From an uncultured Syntrophobacterales bacterium (GTDB taxonomy: Bacteria; Desulfobacterota; Syntrophia; Syntrophales; UBA5619): a stretch of DNA of 15,156 nt. Position 1 is the first letter of the stretch. Each line of letters starts with the position of its first letter. Under the pieces are notes generated by a model that searched no databases, was not told the DNA's origin, and saw nothing but the letters and a program-made list of their open reading frames with translations. Below are positions 6,756-14,704 of the stretch, piece after piece. Location: the NCBI GenBank assembly GCA_903903205.1, contig CAIUXU010000505.1:1-15156 (forward strand), in the 5' to 3' direction. Made by a program: the position numbers and the translations under genes.

Positions 6756-8447
6756 ATGCAGTTGTCTTGGCCCAAACGTAGTCCGGTAATTCAGTGGTCG
6801 GGGGCCCTCGCAGCCATCCTGATGGTCGCATTCCCCCTGGTCCCTCTTGCCTATCAATCGTTTCTTGACCGCCCGATCTATGAATCGGGCTCCCTTCTCA
6901 CCCTGAACAATTATCTAAACCTCTTCACAAATCCGCTCTTCCACCAAACGGTGGTCAACTCGTTCCTGTTCGCGCTGATGGCCTCCTCGGCGTCCGTTTT
7001 TCTGGGGGCAGTGGCGGCGATTTTCGTCAATCGAACGGATTTGCCGTTTGATCGCCTGTGGCGGAACATATTCCTCTGGCCGTTCTTCGTTTCGACAATC
7101 ATCATGGTTTTCGGTTACATCCTCATGTATGGCCCGAAGGGGATGATCTCGAATTACATGATGCAATTCTTCGGGTTTATCCCTTGGAACCTCTATTCCA
7201 TTCCAGGGATGGCGATGGTTTCGGCGATCCACGGGGCGCCTGTGGCTTTTATTTTTTGTTCCTCATCCGTGGTCCTGGCGGACTCCAGCCTCGAGGATGC
7301 GGCAAGGGCGGCGGGTGCGGGGCCCTATCGGGCGATCGGCTCGGTTACCCTCCCCCTCCTCCGGCCCTCGCTTCTCTTCGCAGCCGTCCTCAGTTTCACC
7401 GGTGCGCTGGAGGCCTTCAGCACGCCGGTTCTCCTGGGGAAACCTGTTGGAATCCTGATGTTTACATCATTTCTGTACGAACAGGGGATCCAGGCGGTGC
7501 GTCCCGACTATGGATTGGTGGCCAGCGGGGCCATGGTGGTCGTGGCGCTGGTTACCGGCATGATAGTGGTTCAGGAGAGACTGCTTACGAACGTCCGGAG
7601 GTTTGTTACGATCCGGGGGAAAGCCACCGCGCCCAGGAAGATACGGCTGGGGGTGATGAAACCGATGGTGGTCGGCCTCGTTTTCCTCTGGCTGATGCTG
7701 ACCATCATCCTTCCGCTGGGTGCGGTTGTTCTGCGATCATTTGTTGCGGTATTGTCGCCGTACATCCCCTTCTGGGAAATGCTGACGTTGGACAACTACG
7801 AGAATATCATCACAAATTCAACAAATTACATCTCTATTTGGAATGCTCTGTACATCGCCGTCATTGGAGGCGCCCTCTCGACGACCTTCCTCATTCTCAT
7901 TGCTCTGATCGGTCGCCGGTCAAAGTTCCCCGGGAAGACGATTTTGAATTTTGTGGCATTTTTCCCCCGGGCGGTTCCGAGCATCATTATCGGGTTTGGT
8001 TTCTTCATGGGATTCATCATGTTCCCCTTTCTCGGTTCGATCCGCAGCACGATCTGGGGGCTGATCCTGGTTTACACGGTAAGGCACATGCCTGGTGGTT
8101 TCGGTAACATTTCCGCCCCGATTCTGAGGATCAGCGAAGAGATGGACAACGCGGTGCGGGTGTCGGGGGGGGATTGGTGGACAGCGGTTCGCCTGGCCGT
8201 GATCCCGCTGCTGAAACCGGCAATCATGTCAACATTCCTGCTCCTGCTGGTCATTTTTACGAAGGAGTACAGCGCTGCGTTGTTTATTATGGCTCCGGGC
8301 TCAGAGGTCGCCGGTGTGGTGATGCTGAATCACTGGTTTCAAGGTGAGGCGGGTACGGCAACGGCGATGTCGGTGGTTCAATTGGTCCTAACGGCGTTGA
8401 TCGTAGTCTTCGCCAGTCGAGTTTTGAGGGTGAAAATCTATGGCTAA
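6756..8447 (+). CDS. ABC transporter permease, two fused membrane domains (Fe3+/ThiP type)
   Basis: A 563-residue inner-membrane protein with two consecutive binding-protein-dependent permease domains, so one chain supplies both halves of the channel. Each half ends in an EAA loop for contact with the ATPase: residues about 180-204 (EDAARAAGAGPYRAIGSVTLP then LLRP, read as one motif) and about 462-488 (EMDNAVRVSGGDWW, then VIPLLKP). I count about twelve hydrophobic segments. ATG 6756 is chosen because TGGAGG lies at 6741-6746, 9 nt upstream; an in-frame ATG at 6684 would add 24 polar residues across the hairpin region and lacks a good ribosome site. The gene overlaps the ATPase gene by 8 nt, so translation is coupled. 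Length and architecture fit FbpB/AfuB- and ThiP-like permeases. Confidence 0.92.
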   Translation: MQLSWPKRSPVIQWSGALAAILMVAFPLVPLAYQSFLDRPIYESGSLLTLNNYLNLFTNPLFHQTVVNSFLFALMASSASVFLGAVAAIFVNRTDLPFDRLWRNIFLWPFFVSTIIMVFGYILMYGPKGMISNYMMQFFGFIPWNLYSIPGMAMVSAIHGAPVAFIFCSSSVVLADSSLEDAARAAGAGPYRAIGSVTLPLLRPSLLFAAVLSFTGALEAFSTPVLLGKPVGILMFTSFLYEQGIQAVRPDYGLVASGAMVVVALVTGMIVVQERLLTNVRRFVTIRGKATAPRKIRLGVMKPMVVGLVFLWLMLTIILPLGAVVLRSFVAVLSPYIPFWEMLTLDNYENIITNSTNYISIWNALYIAVIGGALSTTFLILIALIGRRSKFPGKTILNFVAFFPRAVPSIIIGFGFFMGFIMFPFLGSIRSTIWGLILVYTVRHMPGGFGNISAPILRISEEMDNAVRVSGGDWWTAVRLAVIPLLKPAIMSTFLLLLVIFTKEYSAALFIMAPGSEVAGVVMLNHWFQGEAGTATAMSVVQLVLTALIVVFASRVLRVKIYG

Positions 8448-9516
8448 ACTATTGATTGAAAATTTGCAGAAGCGGTTTGGAGGGGTCAAGGCGATTGACG
8501 GGGTAACACTGACCGTCGCAGATGGGGAGTTCGTCACGCTCCTGGGGCCGAGCGGATGCGGCAAGACGACGACGCTCAATTGTCTGGCAGGGCTGGAGAC
8601 ACCGGATGAGGGGACGATTCGGGTGGGCGACAAGGTCTTCTTCGATTCCGGCCGATCGATCGATCTTCCGCCGGAGAGTAGAAACGCGGGACTTGTCTTC
8701 CAGTCCTATGCCTTGTGGCCCCACAAAACGGTCGGCGCAAATATCGATCTCCCCTTGCGTCTCCGGAAATACAGCGAAAAAGAGATCCGCGAGCGGGTCG
8801 AAAACGTCATGAAGGTGGTGGAGCTCAGCGGATTGGAAAAGCGCTACCCCCACGAGCTTTCCGGTGGCCAGCAGCAGCGGGTCGCCCTGGCCCGAGCACT
8901 GGTATATGAACCTTCCATCCTGCTGCTGGATGAGCCTTTGTCCAATCTCGACGCCAAACTGCGGGAAAGGGCACGGTTTTGGCTGCGACAGATTCAGAAG
9001 CGGATCGGCACCACGACCATCTATGTCACCCATGATCAGCTGGAATCGCTGGCCCTCTCAGATCGCATCGCGGTGATGAAAGATGGCAAGATCCTCCAGA
9101 TTGGGAGCCCGACGGAGATATTCGAGAAGCCGAGCGTTCCCTTTGTCGCCGATTTTATGGGCACGAACAATTTTTTTGAAGGGACCATTCAGTCGCTGGA
9201 GGGCGACCGAATGGTCTTTCGGCTGGCCAATGGCCGGGAGCTCATCGTGCCCACAATTCCGGATGCGCTCCCTGGAAAGAAAGCCACGATGGCCATCCGG
9301 CCTCAGAACGTTCAGCTTGCCAGCGCAGCGGGTGCCGAAGCACCCAATGTTTTCACCGTGAAAGTAGTAGGCGGTCAATACCTGGGGACGTACTACGAAT
9401 ACATCGTCAACGACGCGGACGGAGATTTTCTATTCCATACCCGGAAGGAAATTCACGGTGATCAGGCCACGGTCTATTTCGATCCGGCGGAGTGTTCGGT
9501 GTTCCTGAAGCAGTAG
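8440..9516 (+). CDS. ABC transporter ATP-binding protein (Fe3+/spermidine-type importer ATPase)
   Basis: A 358-residue ATPase that powers the importer. All motifs are intact: Walker A GPSGCGKTT (residues 36-44), Q-loop Gln88 in VFQSYALWPH, signature LSGGQ (140-144), Walker B LLLDEP (161-166), D-loop SNLD (168-171) and switch His198 in VTHDQ. Residues from about 245 onward form the TOBE-type regulatory region found in the PotA/FbpC/UgpC group. The start ATG 8440 lies inside the permease gene (8 nt overlap), with GAGGG just upstream. The stop at 9516 is followed by a 95-nt gap before the TTT operon, still on the same strand. Confidence 0.95.
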   Translation: MAKLLIENLQKRFGGVKAIDGVTLTVADGEFVTLLGPSGCGKTTTLNCLAGLETPDEGTIRVGDKVFFDSGRSIDLPPESRNAGLVFQSYALWPHKTVGANIDLPLRLRKYSEKEIRERVENVMKVVELSGLEKRYPHELSGGQQQRVALARALVYEPSILLLDEPLSNLDAKLRERARFWLRQIQKRIGTTTIYVTHDQLESLALSDRIAVMKDGKILQIGSPTEIFEKPSVPFVADFMGTNNFFEGTIQSLEGDRMVFRLANGRELIVPTIPDALPGKKATMAIRPQNVQLASAAGAEAPNVFTVKVVGGQYLGTYYEYIVNDADGDFLFHTRKEIHGDQATVYFDPAECSVFLKQ

Positions 9517-9611
9517 CTGATCTGGACCATAATGATCGGCAAGCGGTTTTTTTCTTGCAGAAAAAGCGGGTAGTCGGGTGTATCTTACATCAACGGAAGA
9601 GGAGGATGATC

Positions 9612-10625
9612 ATGAGAAAAGTATGTAAAAAGAAAGGGATTCAGCTTGTATCATTGGCATCGATGTTTCTTGTGTTTGGATTTACTATTCTTATTGTAGT
9701 GTCGGCACTCGCCGCTTCCGGGGCCGATTACCCCGCTAAGCCGGTCTTGTTCTACTGTCTGTCAACACCGGGAAGCGGCTTTGACACCACCACGCGGGCC
9801 ATTGTCAACGCGCTCACGAAGGAAAAGCTGGTGAAGGTGCCGATGCCCATCGAGAACGCATCGAATGCGACGCAGGCACTGGCCCTGTCAGTGACGCGGT
9901 ACAAAGGCGATCCCTACATGGTTTCTGTCCAATCCATCAGCGGCATGATGCGATATGCTACGGGGGCTACCCCTTACACCCACAAGGATTTTACGCCGCT
10001 TGCCGGTTTGGTCAGTACCTACTATGGCGTTGCCGTCAGGATGGATTCGCCCTACAAGACCATCGGGGATCTTGTCAAGGATTTGAAGGAGAAGCCTGAA
10101 AAGACGCCCATCTGTGGAGGAGGGTCTGACGACCGGCCCTTTTACGGAGCGATGTTCATGAAAGCGGGGTTGGATATCACCAAGGTTGTTTACGTTGCTT
10201 ACAGCGGTGGCGCCGAGACGAGTATGGCCATCATGGAGGGGAGCTCCAAAGCGGCCATCAATTCGGTGGACGAGCAGATGCCGCTCATCGAGGGAAAGAA
10301 GATCAGGTTGCTGGCGGTAAGCTCTGCAAAACGGTACACAAACCCGATTCTGAAGGATGTTCCCACACTCAAGGAGTCGGGGATCGATCTCGAATGGGCG
10401 AATATGCGCTACGCATTTGCCGGACCCGAATACCCGGACTATGCGAAAAAATACTGGCTCGACATCTTCGCGAAAATGGTCAAGACCCCGACCTGGAAAC
10501 AGACGCTGACCAGATACAACTGGGATGACTCTTTCCAGGTGGAAGGCCTCAACGACGTTCTGGACAAGAAGCAGGCTGTCGTCACGGAGGTCATAACGAA
10601 GCTGGGGATGGCCAAAAAGCAGTAA
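9612..10625 (+). CDS. Tripartite tricarboxylate transporter substrate-binding protein (TctC family)
   Basis: A 337-residue periplasmic binding protein of the TctC/Bug family, which captures carboxylates (citrate, dicarboxylates, aromatic acids and others) for the TctA-TctB membrane complex. Residues 1-34 are a signal peptide: a basic start (MRKVCKKK), a long hydrophobic core and SALA before the cleavage point. The mature protein begins GADYPAKPV, the family hallmark, followed by the glycine loop (TPGSGFDTTTR). Later family features are GDPYMVSVQS, the DFTPLAGLV strand and a ...KDVPTLKESGIDLEW... segment. ATG 9612 is preferred, with GGAGG at 9601-9605; ATG 9606 is too close to it. The first binding loop reads CLSTPGSGFD instead of the usual VPFAPGGGTD-like form, which may change the ligand. 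The ligand is unknown. Confidence 0.93.
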   Translation: MRKVCKKKGIQLVSLASMFLVFGFTILIVVSALAASGADYPAKPVLFYCLSTPGSGFDTTTRAIVNALTKEKLVKVPMPIENASNATQALALSVTRYKGDPYMVSVQSISGMMRYATGATPYTHKDFTPLAGLVSTYYGVAVRMDSPYKTIGDLVKDLKEKPEKTPICGGGSDDRPFYGAMFMKAGLDITKVVYVAYSGGAETSMAIMEGSSKAAINSVDEQMPLIEGKKIRLLAVSSAKRYTNPILKDVPTLKESGIDLEWANMRYAFAGPEYPDYAKKYWLDIFAKMVKTPTWKQTLTRYNWDDSFQVEGLNDVLDKKQAVVTEVITKLGMAKKQ

Positions 10626-10706
10626 GAACGCACCGCGCAAGGACACCCCGATACCTGGTGCGTTCCCCTCTAGAAAATGGGAGACGCACCGGGTATGACC
10701 TCCCGG
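10626..10706 (+). promoter_or_regulatory. Mutually exclusive hairpins between tctC and tctA
   Basis: Three segments share one complementary sequence. GAACGCACC (10626-10634) pairs perfectly over 9 bp with GGTGCGTTC (10657-10665). The same middle segment can instead pair with a third one: GGTGCGT (10657-10663) with ACGCACC (10684-10690), extended by TCCC with GGGA across a one-base bulge. A further CCGGG/CCCGG stem (10689-10693 with 10702-10706) competes with the third segment. No T-run follows any of them, so these are not standard terminators. They may set the ratio of binding protein to membrane protein by RNA processing, or act as a switch. Confidence 0.45.
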
Positions 10707-10758
10707 GGGAAGAGATAAAGAATAACACAAGGCAATAGAACATAAAGGAGGTTTTGCG

Positions 10759-12273
10759 GTGGATTCTCACATTTGGTCAAATCTCTTCATGGGTTTTGGG
10801 ATAGCCTTTACGCTCCAGAACCTGTGGTGGCTCTTCGTCGGGGTTTTTCTCGGCACCGTCGTTGGGGTCTTGCCGGGGCTCGGCTCCTTGAGCACCATGG
10901 CGATCCTCATGCCCATGACCTTCGGTATGGACCCCATTTCGGCCGTCATCATGCTGACGGGCATCCATTATGGTTCCAGTTACGGTGGGTCTACGACCTC
11001 CATCCTCGTCAACATTCCGGGAGAGGGCTCTTCGATGATGACCTGCATGGACGGATACCCGATGGCCAAACAGGGGAGGGCCAAGGCTGCCCTCGCCACT
11101 TCGGCCATCGGTTCGTTCTTTGCAGGCACCGTCTCTGCGCTCCTGCTTATGTTTCTGGCGATCCCCATCTCCTCGCTGGGGATGAAATTCGGGCCTCCGG
11201 AGTACTTTGCCGTTATGCTGTTGGCCCTGACCATGGTGGGCAGCCTTTCCACCGAAGCCCCACTCAAGGGGATATTCATGGTCCTCTTGGGTTTGCTTCT
11301 GGCGGTTATTGGAACCGAGAAGCAGACCGGCCAGATCCGCTTCACCTTCGGTGTGGATGACCTCATGGATGGCGTCAATTTCATCGTTGTCGCGATCGGG
11401 ATGTTCGGCGTGACCGTCGTGATGGATGAATCGGAGCGGATCTGGAGATTCGGGTTCAAACCGCCGCGCGACCAGATCAAGGGGGCAGGGTTGTGGATCA
11501 CCTGGAGCGAGCTGAAGCAGTCCTTCATGCCCTACGTTCGCGGTACGTTCCTTGGCTTTGCGACCGGCGTGCTTCCCGGCTTGGGCGGCATGACCGCCAC
11601 CCTGCTGGCGTACGGTGTCGAAAAGCAAGTTTCCAAGCACCCGGAAACGTTTGGTAAAGGAGCCATCGAGGGCGTAGCTTCGGTAGAGGCGTCCAACAAT
11701 GCCGCGAATGGCGCGAATCTGGTGCCCCTGATGACCCTGGGCATACCGGGGAACGCCTCCACGGCCCTACTGCTCGGTGCCTTTATCATGTACGGCCTGA
11801 AACCCGGGCCTCTCCTCATGGAGACAAACCCCGAATTTTTCTGGGCGGTTGTGGCCAGCCTCTACATCGGGAATGTCATGCTTCTCATCTTGAATCTGCC
11901 ACTGGTCAACCTTTTTGCAAAGCTCCTTGACGTGCCGGAAGCACTCCTCAACGGTTTGGTGCTCGCCCTTTGCGTCTTGGGGGTCTATACAAGGGAATCC
12001 TCAATGGTGGAGTTGTATTTGATGATCCTTTTCGGCGTCTTTGGCTACTTCGCGCAAAGGTACAAGTATCCGGTAGCCCCATTGTTGCTGGGACTGGTAT
12101 TGGGGGATATGCTGGAGCAGGCCTTGCTCCGCTCGATGTCCGTTTCGAACGGCGATCCCACCATCTTCTTCACCCGGCCCATCTCGCTGGTCATCATGAT
12201 CGCGGCAGGGATCTCGCTGGCCTATTCGTTCATGAAGTTCTACCGGCGCCGGCCGGAGGAAAATGTCGGATAG
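10759..12273 (+). CDS. Tripartite tricarboxylate transporter large permease (TctA family)
   Basis: A 504-residue integral membrane protein, the large subunit of a TTT carrier that imports carboxylates with a proton or sodium gradient. The family's repeated GxLPGLG motif is seen twice, as GVLPGLGSLST near residue 36 and GVLPGLGGMTA near residue 270, reflecting the internal duplication. Other signatures are HYGSSYGGSTTSILVNIPGE, DGYPMAKQGRAKAALATSA, and NNAANGANLVPLMTLGIPGN in the second half. About twelve hydrophobic stretches are seen. Translation begins at GTG 10759 with a strong AAAGGAGG at 10744-10751; no ATG fits that site. The gene follows the alternative hairpins and precedes the small subunit by 75 nt. 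Length is normal for the family. Confidence 0.96.
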   Translation: MDSHIWSNLFMGFGIAFTLQNLWWLFVGVFLGTVVGVLPGLGSLSTMAILMPMTFGMDPISAVIMLTGIHYGSSYGGSTTSILVNIPGEGSSMMTCMDGYPMAKQGRAKAALATSAIGSFFAGTVSALLLMFLAIPISSLGMKFGPPEYFAVMLLALTMVGSLSTEAPLKGIFMVLLGLLLAVIGTEKQTGQIRFTFGVDDLMDGVNFIVVAIGMFGVTVVMDESERIWRFGFKPPRDQIKGAGLWITWSELKQSFMPYVRGTFLGFATGVLPGLGGMTATLLAYGVEKQVSKHPETFGKGAIEGVASVEASNNAANGANLVPLMTLGIPGNASTALLLGAFIMYGLKPGPLLMETNPEFFWAVVASLYIGNVMLLILNLPLVNLFAKLLDVPEALLNGLVLALCVLGVYTRESSMVELYLMILFGVFGYFAQRYKYPVAPLLLGLVLGDMLEQALLRSMSVSNGDPTIFFTRPISLVIMIAAGISLAYSFMKFYRRRPEENVG

Positions 12274-12348
12274 AAGAGGGTGATGAAGTCAACACAAACT
12301 GATCAACAAGATGAACTTCAGAATCAGAATTAAGTAAGAGGAGCAATC

Positions 12349-12855
12349 ATGAAAAATATCTTCAACTTCAACCGCTTGGTGGCGGTTCTCACGATTCCCA
12401 TCGCCACGTTCCTGATTGTCCTTGCGTACCGGGCCCCCAGACCCAACGTGCCGCAGATCGTCGGACCCCATGTGTGGCCCATATCCATTCTGGGGCTCAT
12501 GATTATCTGCGCCATTTTCCTGTTTCTACAGACAATCCGCAAAAAGGAGGGGCCGTCACCTTGCGCGGCGGCACCGGTATCCGATACCGAACCCGATGTC
12601 GATTTGAAATGGTACAGAAAGCCTGAAATGACTGCAGTACTGACGATTGCGGGGTTGCTGGTTTACGCGTTTCTTCTGGGGACGTTTGGTTTCCTTATTT
12701 GCACGATCCTGCTGGTCGTTTATCAGACCCGGGTCATCCAGAAGGGCCACTGGGCCCGGAATATCATAACGGCTGTGATATTCAGCCTCGCGGTCTATTT
12801 TGGAATGACGAAATTGCTCATGGTGAACCTTCCCCCTGGCCTGCTGGGTTGGTAG
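12349..12855 (+). CDS. Tripartite tricarboxylate transporter small permease (TctB family)
   Basis: A 168-residue protein with four predicted membrane segments (around residues 9-26, 40-60, 88-120 as two close segments, and 138-155), matching the poorly conserved small subunit of TTT carriers. The C-terminus MVNLPPGLLGW carries the LPxG ending typical of the family. A polar loop (residues 65-85, rich in Pro and Asp) separates the halves. ATG 12349 has AGAGGAG upstream. Its position after tctA gives the order C-A-B, where C-B-A is the commoner arrangement. The 128 nt after it hold a small ACCCG/CGGGT hairpin (12878-12891) and no gene. Confidence 0.9.
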   Translation: MKNIFNFNRLVAVLTIPIATFLIVLAYRAPRPNVPQIVGPHVWPISILGLMIICAIFLFLQTIRKKEGPSPCAAAPVSDTEPDVDLKWYRKPEMTAVLTIAGLLVYAFLLGTFGFLICTILLVVYQTRVIQKGHWARNIITAVIFSLAVYFGMTKLLMVNLPPGLLGW

Positions 12856-12983
12856 CGGAAGCGCAACCGATGCAGCTACCCGGGGACGGGTGGGTGATAG
12901 TCTGTTTGAGGGAACTGGAAACAAATTCAACGTGATGCCGGCACATGGCGGGTGTCCAATCAACCGTGTAAGGAGTAAGGACA

Positions 12984-13892
12984 ATGATCTCGAGTATGGA
13001 GAGAGGCGATCTGACGCCGCTGCGGTCTTCTCTGTTTGTGCCGGCCCACCGGGACAACCTGATTCCCAAGGCGCTGGCAGCAGGAGCTGATGCAGTCATC
13101 ATGGACTTGGAGGACGCCTGCCCGCCTGCGGAGAAGGCCAACGGAAGGAAATATGCCAGAGAAGCGATGGAGAGCCTGGACTGGGGAAGGGTAAAGGCGA
13201 CGGTACGCATCAATAGCATGGATACAAGCCTGTGGCAGGAGGATCTGGATGCCATCGTCTGCAAACAGCTGTATCTGATCCGTGTTCCAAAGACAGAGAC
13301 AGCGGAGAAAATTCAGCGAATCGATGCCGTTTTGGGCTATCTCGAGGCGCGACGCGGTCTTCCTCCGGGAAGCGTCAAGATCGGCGCCTCCCTGGAAAGT
13401 CCTCTGGGGGTCATGAACGCCTGGGAAATTGCCAACGCCAGTCCGAGAATAGCCATTATGGGCGGAGGAGCTGGACTGGACTACCGAGCGCAGATGCAGT
13501 CCGAAAGAAGAGCGGATCGGATGGAGTCTCTTTACGCCCAATCCAGGGTTCTGACCATCTGCCGTGCCACCGGTATCAGCCCGATGACGGGGATGTACCC
13601 TACCGTGAAGGACATCGATGGGCTCATCAAGGACAGCGAGTGGGCGAAATCCATGGGTTTTGACGGCAGGTCCTGCATTCACCCGACGCACGTCGAGCCG
13701 ATCAACACGGTCTTCAGCCCCTCTCTCGAGAAGCTCGAATGGGCCAAACGCGTGGTGGCGGTGATCAAGGAAGGCAGAGAGAAGCGGTACGGTGAGGTGA
13801 CGCTCGACGGAGTCCTGGTCGGCCCCCCGACCATTATCGAAGTCAAACGGATTTTCACCCGTGCCGGCCTCGAGACCGATATCGATATGTAA
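12984..13892 (+). CDS. CitE/HpcH-type C-C lyase (malyl/citramalyl-CoA lyase-like)
   Basis: A 302-residue TIM-barrel enzyme of the HpcH/HpaI-CitE family, which cleaves acyl-CoA esters such as malyl-, citramalyl- or citryl-CoA with Mg2+. Motifs visible: RSSLFVPAHRDN (residues 14-25), VIMDLEDACPP (38-48), VRIN (74-77, with the CoA/carboxylate-binding Arg75), VPKTE (101-105), LESPLGVMNAWEIA with metal ligand Glu138, and GAGLDY with Asp166 as the likely second metal ligand. The region before Asp166 reads GGGAGLDY where CitE proteins usually have G(A/T)EDY. FDGRSCIHPTHVEPIN is the usual FDGKSxIHPxQ-like segment. No citrate lyase alpha or acyl-carrier subunits are nearby, so it is probably a free-standing CoA-ester lyase. 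AAGGAG at 12970-12975 supports ATG 12984. The 41 nt to the convergent yqeC show no clear terminator. Confidence 0.9.
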   Translation: MISSMERGDLTPLRSSLFVPAHRDNLIPKALAAGADAVIMDLEDACPPAEKANGRKYAREAMESLDWGRVKATVRINSMDTSLWQEDLDAIVCKQLYLIRVPKTETAEKIQRIDAVLGYLEARRGLPPGSVKIGASLESPLGVMNAWEIANASPRIAIMGGGAGLDYRAQMQSERRADRMESLYAQSRVLTICRATGISPMTGMYPTVKDIDGLIKDSEWAKSMGFDGRSCIHPTHVEPINTVFSPSLEKLEWAKRVVAVIKEGREKRYGEVTLDGVLVGPPTIIEVKRIFTRAGLETDIDM

Positions 13893-13933
13893 ATGTATTG
13901 GCTTTATCGTTTTCTTGATGGGGGGTAATACCT

Positions 13934-14704
13934 CTAACAGCTTATCCTTACGATCTCCTTAACGGCAGGCAACTGTTGCAACTGACCGAGGACAACCCTC
14001 CGGATTCGGATCGGGTCAGCGGCAAGTAAATAGGGGGCCAGTTTTCTGGCTTTTTCCAGGCCGCCAGGGATATCGATCTTGTTGATCAAGGGGACAATGC
14101 GCGCGCCGGTGGGGCCGTTCTTAATCCATTCCATCACCAGACGGACGATAGCATCTTCCGTTATCGTGCTTCCAATCGGCAGGTTGAGGAGACGAGAGGC
14201 GAGCGCCGAACGAAAGACCATCTCCTCATCCAGGGGGCAGCCCATTCCATCGATTCCGATGATCGGCACAAGCAGGGTCGTATTTTTCGGGATCACAGGT
14301 TCTCCATCACGCGCAGCCTTCAACGGCCTGCCGGCGGAACCGTCGGCTTCATTGATGATTGTGGAGACCCCGTCCATGGAGAAGATTTCGTCCGCCCATT
14401 CGGGAAAAATCCCTTCGAGTTTGCCGTTGGGCAGTCTCATCCTGGCGACCAGAAGAGGTTGATGACGATTCAGATGTTCCGCCAACCATTTTTTGATGTC
14501 GCTAAATTCATCAGAAATGAACTGAAGAAGGAAAGGGGAGGGCGCTGGTTCCAGAATTTTGGTGGTTGTGGTCAGGATGACCCCGCATCCAGATGCCGAG
14601 AGTTCCCTGCCCAGGGCGTACAGAAGGGTGGTCTTCCCGCCTCCGCCCACGAGGCTGATCGATTCCCGGTTTCCGATGGAAAAGGCCTTTTTCAGGGTCA
14701 TCAT
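13934..14704 (-). CDS. yqeC: Selenium cofactor biosynthesis protein YqeC
   Basis: A 256-residue P-loop protein of the YqeC family. Genomic co-occurrence ties this family to maturation of selenium-dependent molybdenum hydroxylases (xanthine dehydrogenase-like enzymes). The nucleotide-binding loop is GGGGKTT at residues 20-26, preceded by the strand SISLVG. Further family features are LTTTTKI (about 44-50), NEADGSAGRPLKA, a GIDGMGCPLDEE segment and LINKIDIPGG, where NKID looks like a guanine-specificity motif. The start ATG overlaps the stop of the upstream mocA-like gene by 4 nt (ATGA), so the two are translationally coupled. It converges on the CitE-like gene and is not part of the carboxylate operon. 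The biochemical activity of the family is not established as far as I know. Confidence 0.9.
   Translation of the reverse strand: MMTLKKAFSIGNRESISLVGGGGKTTLLYALGRELSASGCGVILTTTTKILEPAPSPFLLQFISDEFSDIKKWLAEHLNRHQPLLVARMRLPNGKLEGIFPEWADEIFSMDGVSTIINEADGSAGRPLKAARDGEPVIPKNTTLLVPIIGIDGMGCPLDEEMVFRSALASRLLNLPIGSTITEDAIVRLVMEWIKNGPTGARIVPLINKIDIPGGLEKARKLAPYLLAADPIRIRRVVLGQLQQLPAVKEIVRISC

Noticed and set aside
7058..8107. 349-codon + strand frame inside the permease gene
   Set aside because: It lies in another frame of a well-supported membrane protein, is Gly/His/Arg-rich and has no plausible start context.
9539..9558. Hairpin GCAAG...CTTGC with a run of seven T in the loop, before tctC
   Set aside because: The stem is only 5 bp and the T-run lies inside the loop, so it is not a terminator; no convincing promoter was found in this 95-nt gap either.
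10777..11640. 287-codon - strand frame opposite tctA, and a similar 280-codon one opposite tctC (9888-10730)
   Set aside because: Both are antisense to strongly conserved TTT genes and show no family features; their length follows from the GC-rich codon pattern of the real genes.
12878..12891. ACCCG-GGGA-CGGGT hairpin after tctB as a terminator
   Set aside because: A 5-bp stem with no following T-run; it could be a small stabilising element but does not support a terminator call.
12984..13892. Citrate lyase beta subunit (citE) as the specific name
   Set aside because: No citrate lyase alpha, gamma or accessory genes are nearby, and the metal motif differs from classical CitE, so only the family is named.
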